Shown here piece after piece: positions 45,229-53,978 of a stretch of DNA of 64,000 nucleotides. The translations under genes and the position numbers were made by a program. The stretch is from UBA4085 sp964556755 (GTDB lineage Bacteria > Acidobacteriota > Aminicenantia > Aminicenantales > UBA4085): positions 1 to 64,000 of the forward strand of contig CAZKXI010000011.1 of assembly GCA_964556755.1 (NCBI GenBank), written 5' to 3'. How positions within the stretch are numbered: the first letter of the stretch is position 1; each line of letters opens with the position of its first letter. A model generated the notes under the pieces. The model did no database searches. It saw only the letters and a program-made list of their open reading frames with translations, and was not told where the DNA came from.

Positions 45229-47363
45229 AGAAGATCGCGCTCGTCCTGCTGGCGGCGCTGGCCGCCGGCGCCTGCGCCACGTTGAGCCCGAGCTACAAGC
45301 TGGGAACCGCGGCCGAGGTGGCCAAGCGCTTCGACGAGGCCATCGCTTACTACGAGAAGGCGGCCCTGGAGAAGCCCAAGGACCCGGTCTACCGTATGGC
45401 CGCCGAGCGGGCCCGGCTGTCGGCCAGCCTGTACCACCTTCAGGAGGCCCGCCGGCTGGCCGCGGAGGGGAAGAAGGACGAGGCGTCGGCCGCCTACCGC
45501 AAGGTCCTGGCCTACAATCCCCGCGACAGCCAGTCGGCCCTGGAGGCCCGTCAGCTCCTGGCCCCGCCACCGGCGGCTCCGGCCGGGCCGGCCAAGATCG
45601 AGTTCCCCATCAAGCTGCGGACCAAGGACGAAGCCCTCCAGGTCAAGGTGCCGGTCGAGTCCAGCCTCCGCTCGATCTTCCTGACCCTGGGCCGGGCGGC
45701 CGGGATCAACGTCGTCTTCGACTCCGGCTTCCGCGACGTCCCCTATACGGCCGATCTGTCGGGCCAGACCTTCGAGCAGGCCCTGCGGACGCTCTGCCAG
45801 GCGACCAAGAACTTCTCCCGCATCGTCGACGAGCGGACGGTCCTGGTCATCCCGGACGAGCCGCTCAAGCGGGTCCAGTTCGAGGTCTCCTGCATCAAGA
45901 CCTTCCGGCTGTCCAACATCGCCGGCCAGGACGTCTTCGCCGCCCTGACCCAGATGCTGCGGGCCCAGTACGCCGCCCCCAACGTCATCTTCGACAAGGA
46001 CCAGAACACGGTCACGGTGCGCGGCTCGGCCGAGATGGTCGAGCTGGCCGGCGGCCTGATCCGGGGCTGGGACAAGCCCAAGGGCGAGATCGTGGTCGAC
46101 GTCGAGATCATGGAGGTCTCGCGGACCAAGGTCCGCCAGCTGGGCATGGACTTCGGCGAGGGAGTAGCCGGCTTACGCTACGACGGTGGGGCCGACCTCG
46201 GCGACGACGCCGCCGGCTGGTTCAATCTTAAGAGCCTGGCCCTGGGGCAGGCCGGGAGCTACTCCGTGACCCTGCCCTCGGCCTACCTCCAGATCCTGGA
46301 GTCGGACTCCAACACCAAGATCATCGCCCAGCCCCGCCTGCGGGGGGTCTCGGACGAGAAGATCACCTACAAGGTCGGCCAGAAGGTCCCCATCCCCCAG
46401 ACGACCTACGTGCCGGTCGCCGCCGGCGGCTACGCCTCCAATCCCCTGACCAACTTCCAGCAGCAGGACGTCGGCATCGAGATCAACTTCACGCCCCGCG
46501 TCCACCGCGAGAAGGACGTGACCCTGGACGCGGAGATCAAGGTCACCTCCATCGGCGGCACGGGCTACGCCGACATCCCCATCATCAACAACCGCGAGAT
46601 CAAGAACGTCGTCCGCCTCAAGGACGGCGAGACCCAGCTCATCGCCGGGCTGCTGCGCGACGAGGAGCGCAAGTCGATCGCCGGCATCCCCGGCCTCAAG
46701 GACATCCCCGGCCTGGGCCGCCTGTTCGGAGCCGAGACGACCAACCTCGATCAGACCGACGTCATCATCACCATCACGCCCTACGTCATCCGGCCCCTGG
46801 CCGACGCCGAGGCCGACGCGCCGCCCATCTGGGTCGACGTGGACGCTTCCTCCGGGGCCGCTCCGGGCGGCGTCGCGGCCGCCCTGTCCGAACGGGACAT
46901 CGAGCCCGAGGCCGGCTTGGCCGCCCAGCGCCGGCGGGCCGCGGAAGGCGCCGTCAATCTGATCGCCCTGAGCCCGGCCAACCTGGAGGGCGCCGTGGGC
47001 CGGGAGTTCCGCATGTCCCTCAACGTCCGCTCCGACCAGGAGATCAACGCCCTGTCGCTGACTGTGACGTTCGATCCGCGCATCGTCGGCCTCAAGGACG
47101 CGACCGAGGGCGGCCTGAGCCGGCAAGCCGGCGGGGCGCCTTCCTTCCTCAAGCAGATCGACCCGGGCGGGATCTGCACCATCGGCTTCACGGCCGCCCA
47201 GCCGGGCAAGGGCGTCAGGGGCGGCGGCACGCTGGCCACCCTGCTCTTCGAGGCCAAGGCTCCCGGACTGGCCGTCATCGGGATCGCGGGCGTGACCGGG
47301 ATGAGCGGCGCCGGGGCGCCGATCGCCTTCCAGACCGGCGAGGGCCGGATCACCGTCCGTTAG
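45225..47363 (+). CDS. secretin with N-terminal TPR-like and C-terminal cohesin-like domains
   Basis: 712-aa outer-membrane channel. Lipoprotein signal (LAALAAGAC lipobox), then a helical TPR-like region (about 20-115), an N0-type domain (about 135-210; SLRSIFLTLGRAAGINVVFDSGF), one N1-type domain (about 215-300), the secretin core (KVGQKVPIPQTTY; IPGLKDIPGLGRLFG near 485; DVIITITPYVIRPL) to about 525. A final domain (about 590-712) with GREFRMSLNVRSDQEINALSLTVTFDP and GTLATLLFEAKAPG looks like a cohesin fold. Such a C-terminal fusion would place a protein-binding module on the channel. GspD versus PilQ identity is undecided. Confidence 0.85.
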   Translation: MKKIALVLLAALAAGACATLSPSYKLGTAAEVAKRFDEAIAYYEKAALEKPKDPVYRMAAERARLSASLYHLQEARRLAAEGKKDEASAAYRKVLAYNPRDSQSALEARQLLAPPPAAPAGPAKIEFPIKLRTKDEALQVKVPVESSLRSIFLTLGRAAGINVVFDSGFRDVPYTADLSGQTFEQALRTLCQATKNFSRIVDERTVLVIPDEPLKRVQFEVSCIKTFRLSNIAGQDVFAALTQMLRAQYAAPNVIFDKDQNTVTVRGSAEMVELAGGLIRGWDKPKGEIVVDVEIMEVSRTKVRQLGMDFGEGVAGLRYDGGADLGDDAAGWFNLKSLALGQAGSYSVTLPSAYLQILESDSNTKIIAQPRLRGVSDEKITYKVGQKVPIPQTTYVPVAAGGYASNPLTNFQQQDVGIEINFTPRVHREKDVTLDAEIKVTSIGGTGYADIPIINNREIKNVVRLKDGETQLIAGLLRDEERKSIAGIPGLKDIPGLGRLFGAETTNLDQTDVIITITPYVIRPLADAEADAPPIWVDVDASSGAAPGGVAAALSERDIEPEAGLAAQRRRAAEGAVNLIALSPANLEGAVGREFRMSLNVRSDQEINALSLTVTFDPRIVGLKDATEGGLSRQAGGAPSFLKQIDPGGICTIGFTAAQPGKGVRGGGTLATLLFEAKAPGLAVIGIAGVTGMSGAGAPIAFQTGEGRITVR

Positions 47364-47368
47364 GGTGA

Positions 47369-47398
47369 TTGCTTTCCCTCCGCTGCCCGGGATAGAAT
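47369..47398 (+). promoter_or_regulatory. promoter for the NTPase-moaD genes
   Basis: TTGCTT (47369-47374), 18-nt spacer, TAGAAT (47393-47398). Leader about 12 nt with GAGGG before ATG 47417. Confidence 0.5.
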
Positions 47399-47416
47399 GG
47401 GCCGAAGCGAGGGAAC

Positions 47417-47947
47417 ATGATCCTCATCCTGACCGGCGCGGTCGGCTCCGGCAAGACCGGCTTCCTGCGCAAGCTCATCACCTACTTGGGATCCGAGGGC
47501 GTCGACGTGGCGGGCTTCTTCTGCCCGCGCGTCTTCCAGGACGATGAGCTCATCGGCTACGACATGGTCGACGCGGCCAGCCTGAAGAAGCGGCCGTTCC
47601 TCCGCAAGGGCGGGGCGGACGGCGGAGCGGAGACGGTCGGCCCCTATGTCGTCCAAGGCGACATCCAGGCCGCGGCCAACGCCATCCTCAGCGCCAGTTC
47701 GCCGGGGGCCGAGCTGATCGTGGACGAGCTGGGCCCCTTGGAGCTGGCCGGCAAAGGCCATTGGCCGGCCCTGGCGCCGCTCCTCGACGATCCGGCCCGC
47801 AATTTCCTCTTCGTCATCCGGGACGCTTGCCTGGATGACTTTGTCAAGCTCCTGGGCGGGCGCCCGCTCAAGATCTTCTCCATGAAGGACCGGATCAACG
47901 TCTCGGAGGTCGTGCGCGAGATCCAGAGCCATGTCCATTCGGGTTAG
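47417..47947 (+). CDS. THEP1-like nucleoside-triphosphatase
   Basis: 176-aa P-loop protein. Walker A GAVGSGKTGF at about 7-16; Walker B ELIVDELGPLEL; FFCPRVFQDDELIGYDMVD is the region typical of the THEP1/DUF2478 group. Neighbours are moaD and an aldehyde ferredoxin oxidoreductase, so a role in pterin or tungsten/molybdenum cofactor handling is plausible but not proven. Overlaps moaD by 17 nt. Confidence 0.75.
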   Translation: MILILTGAVGSGKTGFLRKLITYLGSEGVDVAGFFCPRVFQDDELIGYDMVDAASLKKRPFLRKGGADGGAETVGPYVVQGDIQAAANAILSASSPGAELIVDELGPLELAGKGHWPALAPLLDDPARNFLFVIRDACLDDFVKLLGGRPLKIFSMKDRINVSEVVREIQSHVHSG

Positions 47948-48206
47948 GCTCTTCGCCACATTCAGAGAGCTTTTTGGCCTCAAGGAGACGGAGGTCGCTC
48001 CGGGCGCGGCCCCCACGCTCGGCGCTCTCCTCGACGGGCTGGCCGACACGCCCGCCCGCCGCCTGGCTCTTCGCGAAGGCCCCGGCCTCAAGCCTCACGT
48101 GGTGGTCATGGTCAACGGCGCCCCGGCCCCCCCGGAGAGCTTCGCCGAGGTCCCTCTCAAGGACGGCGACGTGGTGGCGGTCTTCCCCCTCATGGGGGGC
48201 GGATAG
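47931..48206 (+). CDS. MoaD/ThiS-family sulfur carrier
   Basis: 91-aa beta-grasp protein ending in GGG; family members are adenylated and thiocarboxylated at a C-terminal Gly-Gly and donate sulfur to molybdopterin. VRLFATFRELFGLKE at the start and LKDGDVVAVFPLMGGG at the end are the MoaD signature. Next to AOR, so it likely supplies the dithiolene of the tungstopterin. The in-frame overlap with the NTPase and the 66-nt gap to AOR suggest co-expression. Confidence 0.85.
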   Translation: MSIRVRLFATFRELFGLKETEVAPGAAPTLGALLDGLADTPARRLALREGPGLKPHVVVMVNGAPAPPESFAEVPLKDGDVVAVFPLMGGG

Positions 48207-48217
48207 TCCGCCGCGGC

Positions 48218-48246
48218 TTGAGTCCCGGGCCGTCTTCTTGTATCCT
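48218..48246 (+). promoter_or_regulatory. possible AOR promoter
   Basis: TTGAGT (48218-48223), 17-nt spacer, TATCCT (48241-48246); leader about 20 nt with GGGAGAG before ATG 48272. Internal to the cluster, so a secondary promoter. Confidence 0.4.
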
Positions 48247-48271
48247 GCAGTCCTCTTCCCGGGAGAGCTCC

Positions 48272-50134
48272 ATGCCGTCCACCCCCTTCGGCTTCTTCGG
48301 CAAGTACGCCGAGATTGATCTGTCCACGGGGGACGTCCGCGTCCTGCCGCTGGCCGCCGAGACCATCGCCGCTTACCTGGGCGGCCGCGGCTTGGGCACG
48401 CGGCTCCTCTACGATACCGTTGATCCGGCCTGCGATCCGCTGGGGCCCGAAAACGCAATCGTCATCGCCGCCTCGCCGCTGATCGGCACCAACGCGCCCA
48501 CGGCCGCCCGCGGCCATATGGTCTTCAAATCGCCCCTGACCGGCGTCATCGGAACGGCCAATTCCGGAGGGGCCTGGGGCGCCTCCTTCAAGGGCGCCGG
48601 CTACGATGCCTTGGTCGTCAAGGGCCGGGCGGCCGCTCCCGTCTGGATCGATATCGACGCCCGTGGCATTCGGGTCGAGCCGGCCCACCATCTCTGGGGC
48701 CGCGACATCCATGATGTCACGGACGAGCTGACGGCGGGCTTCGAGGGCCCTGACCGGCCGCGGGTCCTGTGCATCGGGCCGGCGGGGGAGAATCTGGTCC
48801 GGTTTGCGGTGGTCGGCAACGATAAAAACCGCATGTACGGACGCTGCGGGGCGGGCGCCGTCTGGGGGTCCAAGAACCTGAAGGCCATTCGCGTCCGGGG
48901 CCGGGAGAAGGCGCCCCTGGCCGACAAGGACCGCTTCCAATCCGGCTACGACCAGGCCTTCTACCTGCTGCGCCAGGCCCCGGTGACCAAGCGGCTGATG
49001 CGCGAGATGGGCACGGCCGGGCTGGTCGAGCTAATCAATGTTATCGACATGCTGCCGCACCGCAACTTCCAGGACTGCGCCCACGACGAGGCCGACCTGG
49101 ACCGCGTCTCCGGCGAGACGATCGCCCGGACCATCCTGGAGCGGGCGGCCGGGTGCTTTCTCTGCCCCATCGGCTGCCAGCGCCACACCCGCATTGAGGA
49201 ACCGGACGGGACGGTCCGCAAGGGCGAGGGACCCGAGTACGAGACCGTCGTGCTGATGGGCCCGGATTGCGACGTCTACGACCTGGCGGCCGTGACCAAG
49301 GCCAATTACCGCTGCAACGAGCTGGGCTTGGACACCATGTCCTTCGGCGGCACGGTGGCCTGCGCCATGGAGCTGGCCGGCAAGGGGCTGCTGCCGGCAG
49401 ACGTCGAGGGCGCGGCGGGCCTGCGCTTCGGCGACGGCCCGGCCCTGGAAGAGCTGGCTGTGGCGACCGCCCGCCGGCATGGCCTGGGCGACTGGCTGGC
49501 CGAGGGATCCTACCGGCTGGCCGAGCGCTGCGGCCGGCCCGACCTGTCCATGACCGTCAAGAGGCTCGAGGTCCCGGCCTACGACCCGCGGGCCTCCTTC
49601 ACCCAGGCCCTGGGCTACATGACCTCGCCCTCCGGGGCCTGCCATCTGCGAGGCGGCTACGCCGTCTCGCTGGCCTTCTTCGGCGGGACCAAGGAGATTC
49701 CCCGCTTCAGCCTGCTGCAGGCGCCGATCGCCGTCCGCAACATGCAAAATCACGGCATCCTGCAGGACAGCGCCGGCATCTGCCGCTTCACCGGCTACGC
49801 CTTCGGGGCCGACCCTTGGGCCCGCATGCTGAGCGGGGCGACGGGGATGGACTTCTCCGTCGCCAGGCTGGAGAGGATCGAGAACCGGGTGGCGGCCTTG
49901 GAGCGGATGTTCAACCTGGAGGCCGGGGCGACTGCGGCCGATGACGCCCTGCCGGCCCGCTTCGCCGAGGAGCCGATCCCGGTGGCCGGCGAGCCGCGGG
50001 CCGTGACCTGGGAGGCCCAGGACCGGATGCGGCGCGACTACTACGCCGTGCGCGGCTGGGACGAGGCCGGGCGGCCGAAGCCGGCCCTGGTCGAGGAGCT
50101 GGAGATCGCCCCGCGGCCGGGGAGGAAGCCATGA
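48272..50134 (+). CDS. aldehyde:ferredoxin oxidoreductase family (tungsten-pterin)
   Basis: 620-aa AOR. N-terminal pterin-binding domain with GGRGLGTRLLYD and ENAIVIAASPLIGTNAPTAAR; [4Fe-4S] ligands in CFLCPIGC (about 300) and a later Cys in GICRFTGYAFG. Oxidises aldehydes to acids and reduces ferredoxin; cytoplasmic. Tungsten rather than molybdenum is the family norm. Starts at ATG 48272; an upstream in-frame ATG is in the -35 region. Stop overlaps the aldolase start by ATGA, so the two are coupled and may act in sequence. Confidence 0.92.
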   Translation: MPSTPFGFFGKYAEIDLSTGDVRVLPLAAETIAAYLGGRGLGTRLLYDTVDPACDPLGPENAIVIAASPLIGTNAPTAARGHMVFKSPLTGVIGTANSGGAWGASFKGAGYDALVVKGRAAAPVWIDIDARGIRVEPAHHLWGRDIHDVTDELTAGFEGPDRPRVLCIGPAGENLVRFAVVGNDKNRMYGRCGAGAVWGSKNLKAIRVRGREKAPLADKDRFQSGYDQAFYLLRQAPVTKRLMREMGTAGLVELINVIDMLPHRNFQDCAHDEADLDRVSGETIARTILERAAGCFLCPIGCQRHTRIEEPDGTVRKGEGPEYETVVLMGPDCDVYDLAAVTKANYRCNELGLDTMSFGGTVACAMELAGKGLLPADVEGAAGLRFGDGPALEELAVATARRHGLGDWLAEGSYRLAERCGRPDLSMTVKRLEVPAYDPRASFTQALGYMTSPSGACHLRGGYAVSLAFFGGTKEIPRFSLLQAPIAVRNMQNHGILQDSAGICRFTGYAFGADPWARMLSGATGMDFSVARLERIENRVAALERMFNLEAGATAADDALPARFAEEPIPVAGEPRAVTWEAQDRMRRDYYAVRGWDEAGRPKPALVEELEIAPRPGRKP

Positions 50135-51608
50135 GCCATCGGGCCTGGACGACGAGCCGGGAGACCCTGCGGATGTTCCAGTCGCTGGGGCGGGCCTGCC
50201 TCCTCTACGACATCCAGGACAGCCACAGCGGCAACATGGCCATCAAGGTCCAAGACGAGTCCGGCCGCGAGCAGATCCTGATCACGGCCACGGGCAGCCA
50301 GAAAGGCGACCTCGACCCCAGCCAGATCTGCTTCCTCTCGGCCACCGAGACCGACTATGGCTACTACAAGGCCTCCTCGGAGACCGACATCCATCAGAAG
50401 ATCCTGAGCATCCCGGGCATGGGGGCGTCCATGCACGCCCACACCAAGGAGCTGACCATCGCCACGATGGACGACCGGCCGAAGCCGGCCCAGCCCCCGG
50501 ACTTCGAGCCGATCGACCCCCTGGGCCGGAAGTTCCTGGGCGATCACGTCCACGTCGACTGGTTCGCCGTCCCCAGCGGCTCGCCGGAGATGACGGCCCG
50601 GATCCCCGAGCGCCTGCGCGACCATCCGGCCACGACCATCCAGGGCCATGGCACCTTCGTCCGGGCCCGGACCCTGCCGGAAGCCTATTTCCTGCTGACG
50701 GTCGCCAACAACGCCGGCCAGGTGGCGCGCGGGGCCCGCAAGCTGGGCGTGGATGTGGCCGGGCTGCGGGCGGCTATCAAGGCGGACCCGGCCGGCTTCT
50801 TCGCTCTCCCGCCCGACGATTACGATATCGACGACGCCGACGCCTGCGGCTTTCCCGAGGAGACCGAGATCCTGGCCGAGTTCCGCAAGGCCGGGGCGAG
50901 GATCTACGAGTCGCGCTTGTCGCCCTTCCACACCGGCTCGATGTCGGTGCGCGGCGTGGGCGATCTGCTCTACGCCCCCATGGCCTCCATGCCCCGCGAG
51001 GTCGGCGGACCGCTACGGAAGGTGCCGCTGCGGCCGGAGGCGGGCGACTCGGCCATCCTGCGGCTGCACAAGACGATCTACGCCGAGACGGACTNNNNNN
51101 NNNNNNNNNNNNNNNNNNNNNNNNNNNNNNNNNNNNNNNNNNNNNNNNNNNNNNNNNNNNNNNNNNNNNNNNNNNNNNNNNNNNNNNNNNNNNNGCGGGC
51201 GACTCGGCCATCCTGCGGCTGCACAAGACGATCTACGCCGAGACGGACTTCCAGACGGTCATGCACTGCTGGCTGCCGGAGGCCGAGTCCCACTCGTACT
51301 TCAAATACCCGGGCGAGGACGAGGTCTCCGACCGCATCGTTCCCGTGGACGCCGAGGGGAGCTTCCTCTACTTGGTCATCCCGGTTCTGCCGGCCGGCGT
51401 GGACGCCGAGACGCTCATCCGCCGGCTCCACGACTACAAGGTCGCGGTCGTCCGGGGCGGCGGCGTCTGGGCCGTCGGCCAGCAGTCGCTGAGCGAAGTT
51501 CTCCACCACCCCTCGTCCGTGCGCGAGATCTGCCTCTACCGGATTGGGGCTTACGAGCAGGGCTTGAACCTGCGCAAGATGGAGCCGAAGAAAGCCAAGA
51601 AGTGGTGA
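50131..51608 (+). CDS. tandem class II aldolase/adducin-type protein (interrupted by a false gap)
   Basis: Removing the 100 N and one of the two identical 55-nt flanks (51195-51249) gives an intact frame of 441 codons (440 aa). The first aldolase domain has HSGNMAIKV, the Zn-type HAHTKEL and QGHGTFVRA; a second divergent copy follows with HTGSMSVRG, TVMHCW and VVRGGGVWAVG. Class II aldolases cleave sugar phosphates to aldehydes such as lactaldehyde or glycolaldehyde. Coupled by ATGA to AOR, which could oxidise that aldehyde; this is inference. Substrate unknown. Confidence 0.8.
51040..51249. other. assembly gap with duplicated 55-nt ends
   Basis: 100 N at 51095-51194. The 55 nt before (51040-51094) and after (51195-51249) are identical. 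Collapsing them restores the aldolase frame. This is an unmerged contig overlap, not missing sequence. Confidence 0.93.
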
Positions 51609-51620
51609 GGCCGGGGCGGT

Positions 51621-51649
51621 TTGACCCTCTTTGCCCCCTGTGATACATA
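51621..51649 (+). promoter_or_regulatory. promoter for the S9 peptidase
   Basis: TTGACC (51621-51626), 17-nt spacer, TACATA (51644-51649); leader about 25 nt with CAGGAGGA before ATG 51681. Confidence 0.5.
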
Positions 51650-51680
51650 GTCCTTTCCGACTTCCCGCAGGAGGATTCGC

Positions 51681-53798
51681 ATGGGCAAGAAGACTCTCCT
51701 CGTCCTGGCCGCTCTGGCCCTGATCGTCATCCCCGTCTGCAAGAAGGCACCCGCCATGAAATACCCCGCCACCGCCAAGGTCGAGCAGGTCGACGACTAC
51801 TTCGGCACCGCCGTGGCCGATCCTTACCGCTGGCTGGAGGACGACAAGTCCGCCGAGACAGCGGCCTGGGTCAAGGCCCAGAACGAGGTCACCTTCGGCT
51901 ACCTGGCCCGGATCCCCTTCCGCGAAGCCCTCAAGAAGCGGCTGACCGACATCTTCAACTACCCCCGCTACTCCTCGCCCTTCCGGGTCGGGGAGCGGTA
52001 CTTCTTCGCCAAGAACGACGGCCTGCAGAACCAGTCCGTGATCTACGTCCAGAAGGGCCTGGACGGCGAGCCCGAGGTCTTCATCGACCCCAACGCCCTC
52101 TCGCCCGACGGGACGATCCGGATCGGCCTGCTGGGCCCGTCCGGCGACAAGAAGCGGATGGCCGTCTCGCGCGGCGAGGCCGGCTCGGACTGGTCCGAGA
52201 TCCGGATCATGGACATCGAGACCAAGAAGGAGCTGGCCGACCAGATCAAGTGGGTCAAATTCTCGGGCGCGGCCTGGTGGAAGGACGGCTTCTTCTACAG
52301 CGGCTATGACAAGCCCGAGGCCGGCAAGGAGCTGACGGCCAAGAACGAGTTCCAGAAGGTCTTCTACCACAAGATCGGCGATCCGCAGGAGAAGGACGTC
52401 GTGGTCTTCGAGGACAAGGACCACCCTCTGCGCTACGTCAGCGCCGGCGTCACCGAGGACGAGCGGTTCGCTCTCGTCACCCTCAGCGAAGGCACCTCCG
52501 GCACGGAGCTCTACTGGCGCGACCTGACCAAGCCCGGCTCGACGTTCGGCCTGCTGATGAAGGGCTTCGACCACGACAGCGCCATCATCGACAACGTCGG
52601 CGGCAAGCTCCTGGTCCAGACCAATCTCGAGGCCCCCAACGGCAGGCTCATCCTGATCGATCCCCTCAAGCCGGCCAAGGAAAGCTGGGCCGTCGTCATC
52701 CCCGAGAAGCCCGAAGTCCTCAGCGGCGCGGCCACCGGCGGCGGCGCGCTCTTCTGCACCTACCTCAAGGACGCCAACACCAAGATCTTCCAGTACGGGC
52801 TGGACGGGAAGCCGGTGCGGGAGATCGTCCTGCCGGCCCTGGGCACCTCCGGCGGCCTGGGCGGCTGGCGCGACGACACGACCCTCTTCTACACCTTCAC
52901 CTCGTTCACCTACCCGCCGACCATCTTCAAGTACGACATCGCCAGCGGCGTCTCCGAGGTCTTCCGCAAGCCCGAGGTCAAGTTCGATCCCCAGGCTTTC
53001 GAGACCAAGCAGGTCTTCTTCGCCTCCAAGGACGGGACCAAGGTGCCGATGTTCATCGTCCACAAGAAGGGGCTGGCCCTGGACGGGACGAATCCCTGCT
53101 TCCTGACCGCCTACGGCGGCTTCAACATCAGCATCCAGCCCGGCTTCAGCCCGATGCTCATCGCCCTGCTGGAGCAGGGGGTGGTCTTCGCCGAGCCCAA
53201 TCTGCGCGGCGGCGGCGAGTACGGCGAGACCTGGCACAAGGCCGGGATGCTGGACAAGAAGCAGAACGTCTTCGACGACTTCATCGCCGCGGCCGAGTAC
53301 CTGATCGCGGAGAAGTACACCGCGAAGGACAAGCTGGGCATCTCCGGCGGGTCCAACGGCGGCCTGCTGGTGGGCGCGGCGATGACCCAGCGGCCCGACC
53401 TGTTCAGGGTGGCTTTGCCCGCGGTCGGGGTCATGGATATGCTCCGCTTCCATAAGTTCACGGTGGGCTGGGGGTGGGTGGTGGAGTACGGCTCCAGCGA
53501 CAACGAGGCCGACTTCAAATGGCTCTACGCCTATTCGCCCCTGCATAACCTGAAGGCCGGGACGGCCTATCCGGCCACTCTGGTGACGACGGCCGACCAT
53601 GACGACCGGGTCGTGCCGGCCCACTCCTTCAAGTTCGCCGCGACGCTTCAGGAGAGGCACAAGGGCCCGAACCCGGTCCTGATCCGGATCGAGACCCGCT
53701 CCGGCCACGGCTCGGTCAACGTGACCAAGGCCATCGAGACGACCGCCGACGAGTACGCCTTCTTCCTCTACAACACGGGGGCGGCGCCGAAATTTTAG
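51681..53798 (+). CDS. prolyl oligopeptidase (S9A)
   Basis: 705-aa serine peptidase with N-terminal hydrophobic signal; a Cys at about residue 20 (VIPVCKKAP) could be a lipoprotein anchor, so a cell-surface or periplasmic location is likely. Propeller domain (about 75-430), then the alpha/beta-hydrolase: catalytic Ser558 in GISGGSNGGL, Asp in ADHDDRVVPAHS and His676 in RSGHGSVN. Cleaves short peptides after proline. Start and ribosome site (CAGGAGGA) are clear. Confidence 0.93.
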   Translation: MGKKTLLVLAALALIVIPVCKKAPAMKYPATAKVEQVDDYFGTAVADPYRWLEDDKSAETAAWVKAQNEVTFGYLARIPFREALKKRLTDIFNYPRYSSPFRVGERYFFAKNDGLQNQSVIYVQKGLDGEPEVFIDPNALSPDGTIRIGLLGPSGDKKRMAVSRGEAGSDWSEIRIMDIETKKELADQIKWVKFSGAAWWKDGFFYSGYDKPEAGKELTAKNEFQKVFYHKIGDPQEKDVVVFEDKDHPLRYVSAGVTEDERFALVTLSEGTSGTELYWRDLTKPGSTFGLLMKGFDHDSAIIDNVGGKLLVQTNLEAPNGRLILIDPLKPAKESWAVVIPEKPEVLSGAATGGGALFCTYLKDANTKIFQYGLDGKPVREIVLPALGTSGGLGGWRDDTTLFYTFTSFTYPPTIFKYDIASGVSEVFRKPEVKFDPQAFETKQVFFASKDGTKVPMFIVHKKGLALDGTNPCFLTAYGGFNISIQPGFSPMLIALLEQGVVFAEPNLRGGGEYGETWHKAGMLDKKQNVFDDFIAAAEYLIAEKYTAKDKLGISGGSNGGLLVGAAMTQRPDLFRVALPAVGVMDMLRFHKFTVGWGWVVEYGSSDNEADFKWLYAYSPLHNLKAGTAYPATLVTTADHDDRVVPAHSFKFAATLQERHKGPNPVLIRIETRSGHGSVNVTKAIETTADEYAFFLYNTGAAPKF

Positions 53799-53848
53799 GC
53801 TCTTCGCCCCATTCCGGGAAGAGCGGTTTGAGGTGTCGGCCCGGCGGG
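53799..53848 (+). terminator. hairpin after the S9 stop, part of a dispersed repeat
   Basis: GCTCTTC (53799-53805) pairs with GAAGAGC (53818-53824) across a 12-nt loop that contains CCCC/GGG; no U-tract follows. The hairpin runs into a sequence (53809-53848) that is repeated, with changes, on the minus strand at about 200-232. Terminator role is possible but not certain. Confidence 0.4.
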
Positions 53849-53920
53849 GCCGCGGCCCCGTCGTCGTCTCGGTCCTCGATGGCCCCGCCCGAGCGGGGAC
53901 AAGCCGATCTGGACGGCGCC

Positions 53921-53950
53921 TTTACAGGGAGTCCCTTCTTCGCCTAGAAT
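53921..53950 (+). promoter_or_regulatory. promoter for the secreted protein gene
   Basis: TTTACA (53921-53926), 18-nt spacer, TAGAAT (53945-53950). Leader about 22 nt with AAGGAGGG before ATG 53979. Confidence 0.55.
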
Positions 53951-53978
53951 CGGCTCACAGGCTTGAAGGAGGGACCTC

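Noticed and set aside
51095..51194. Frameshift in the aldolase gene
   Set aside because: Caused by unmerged 55-nt contig ends and 100 N; intact once collapsed.
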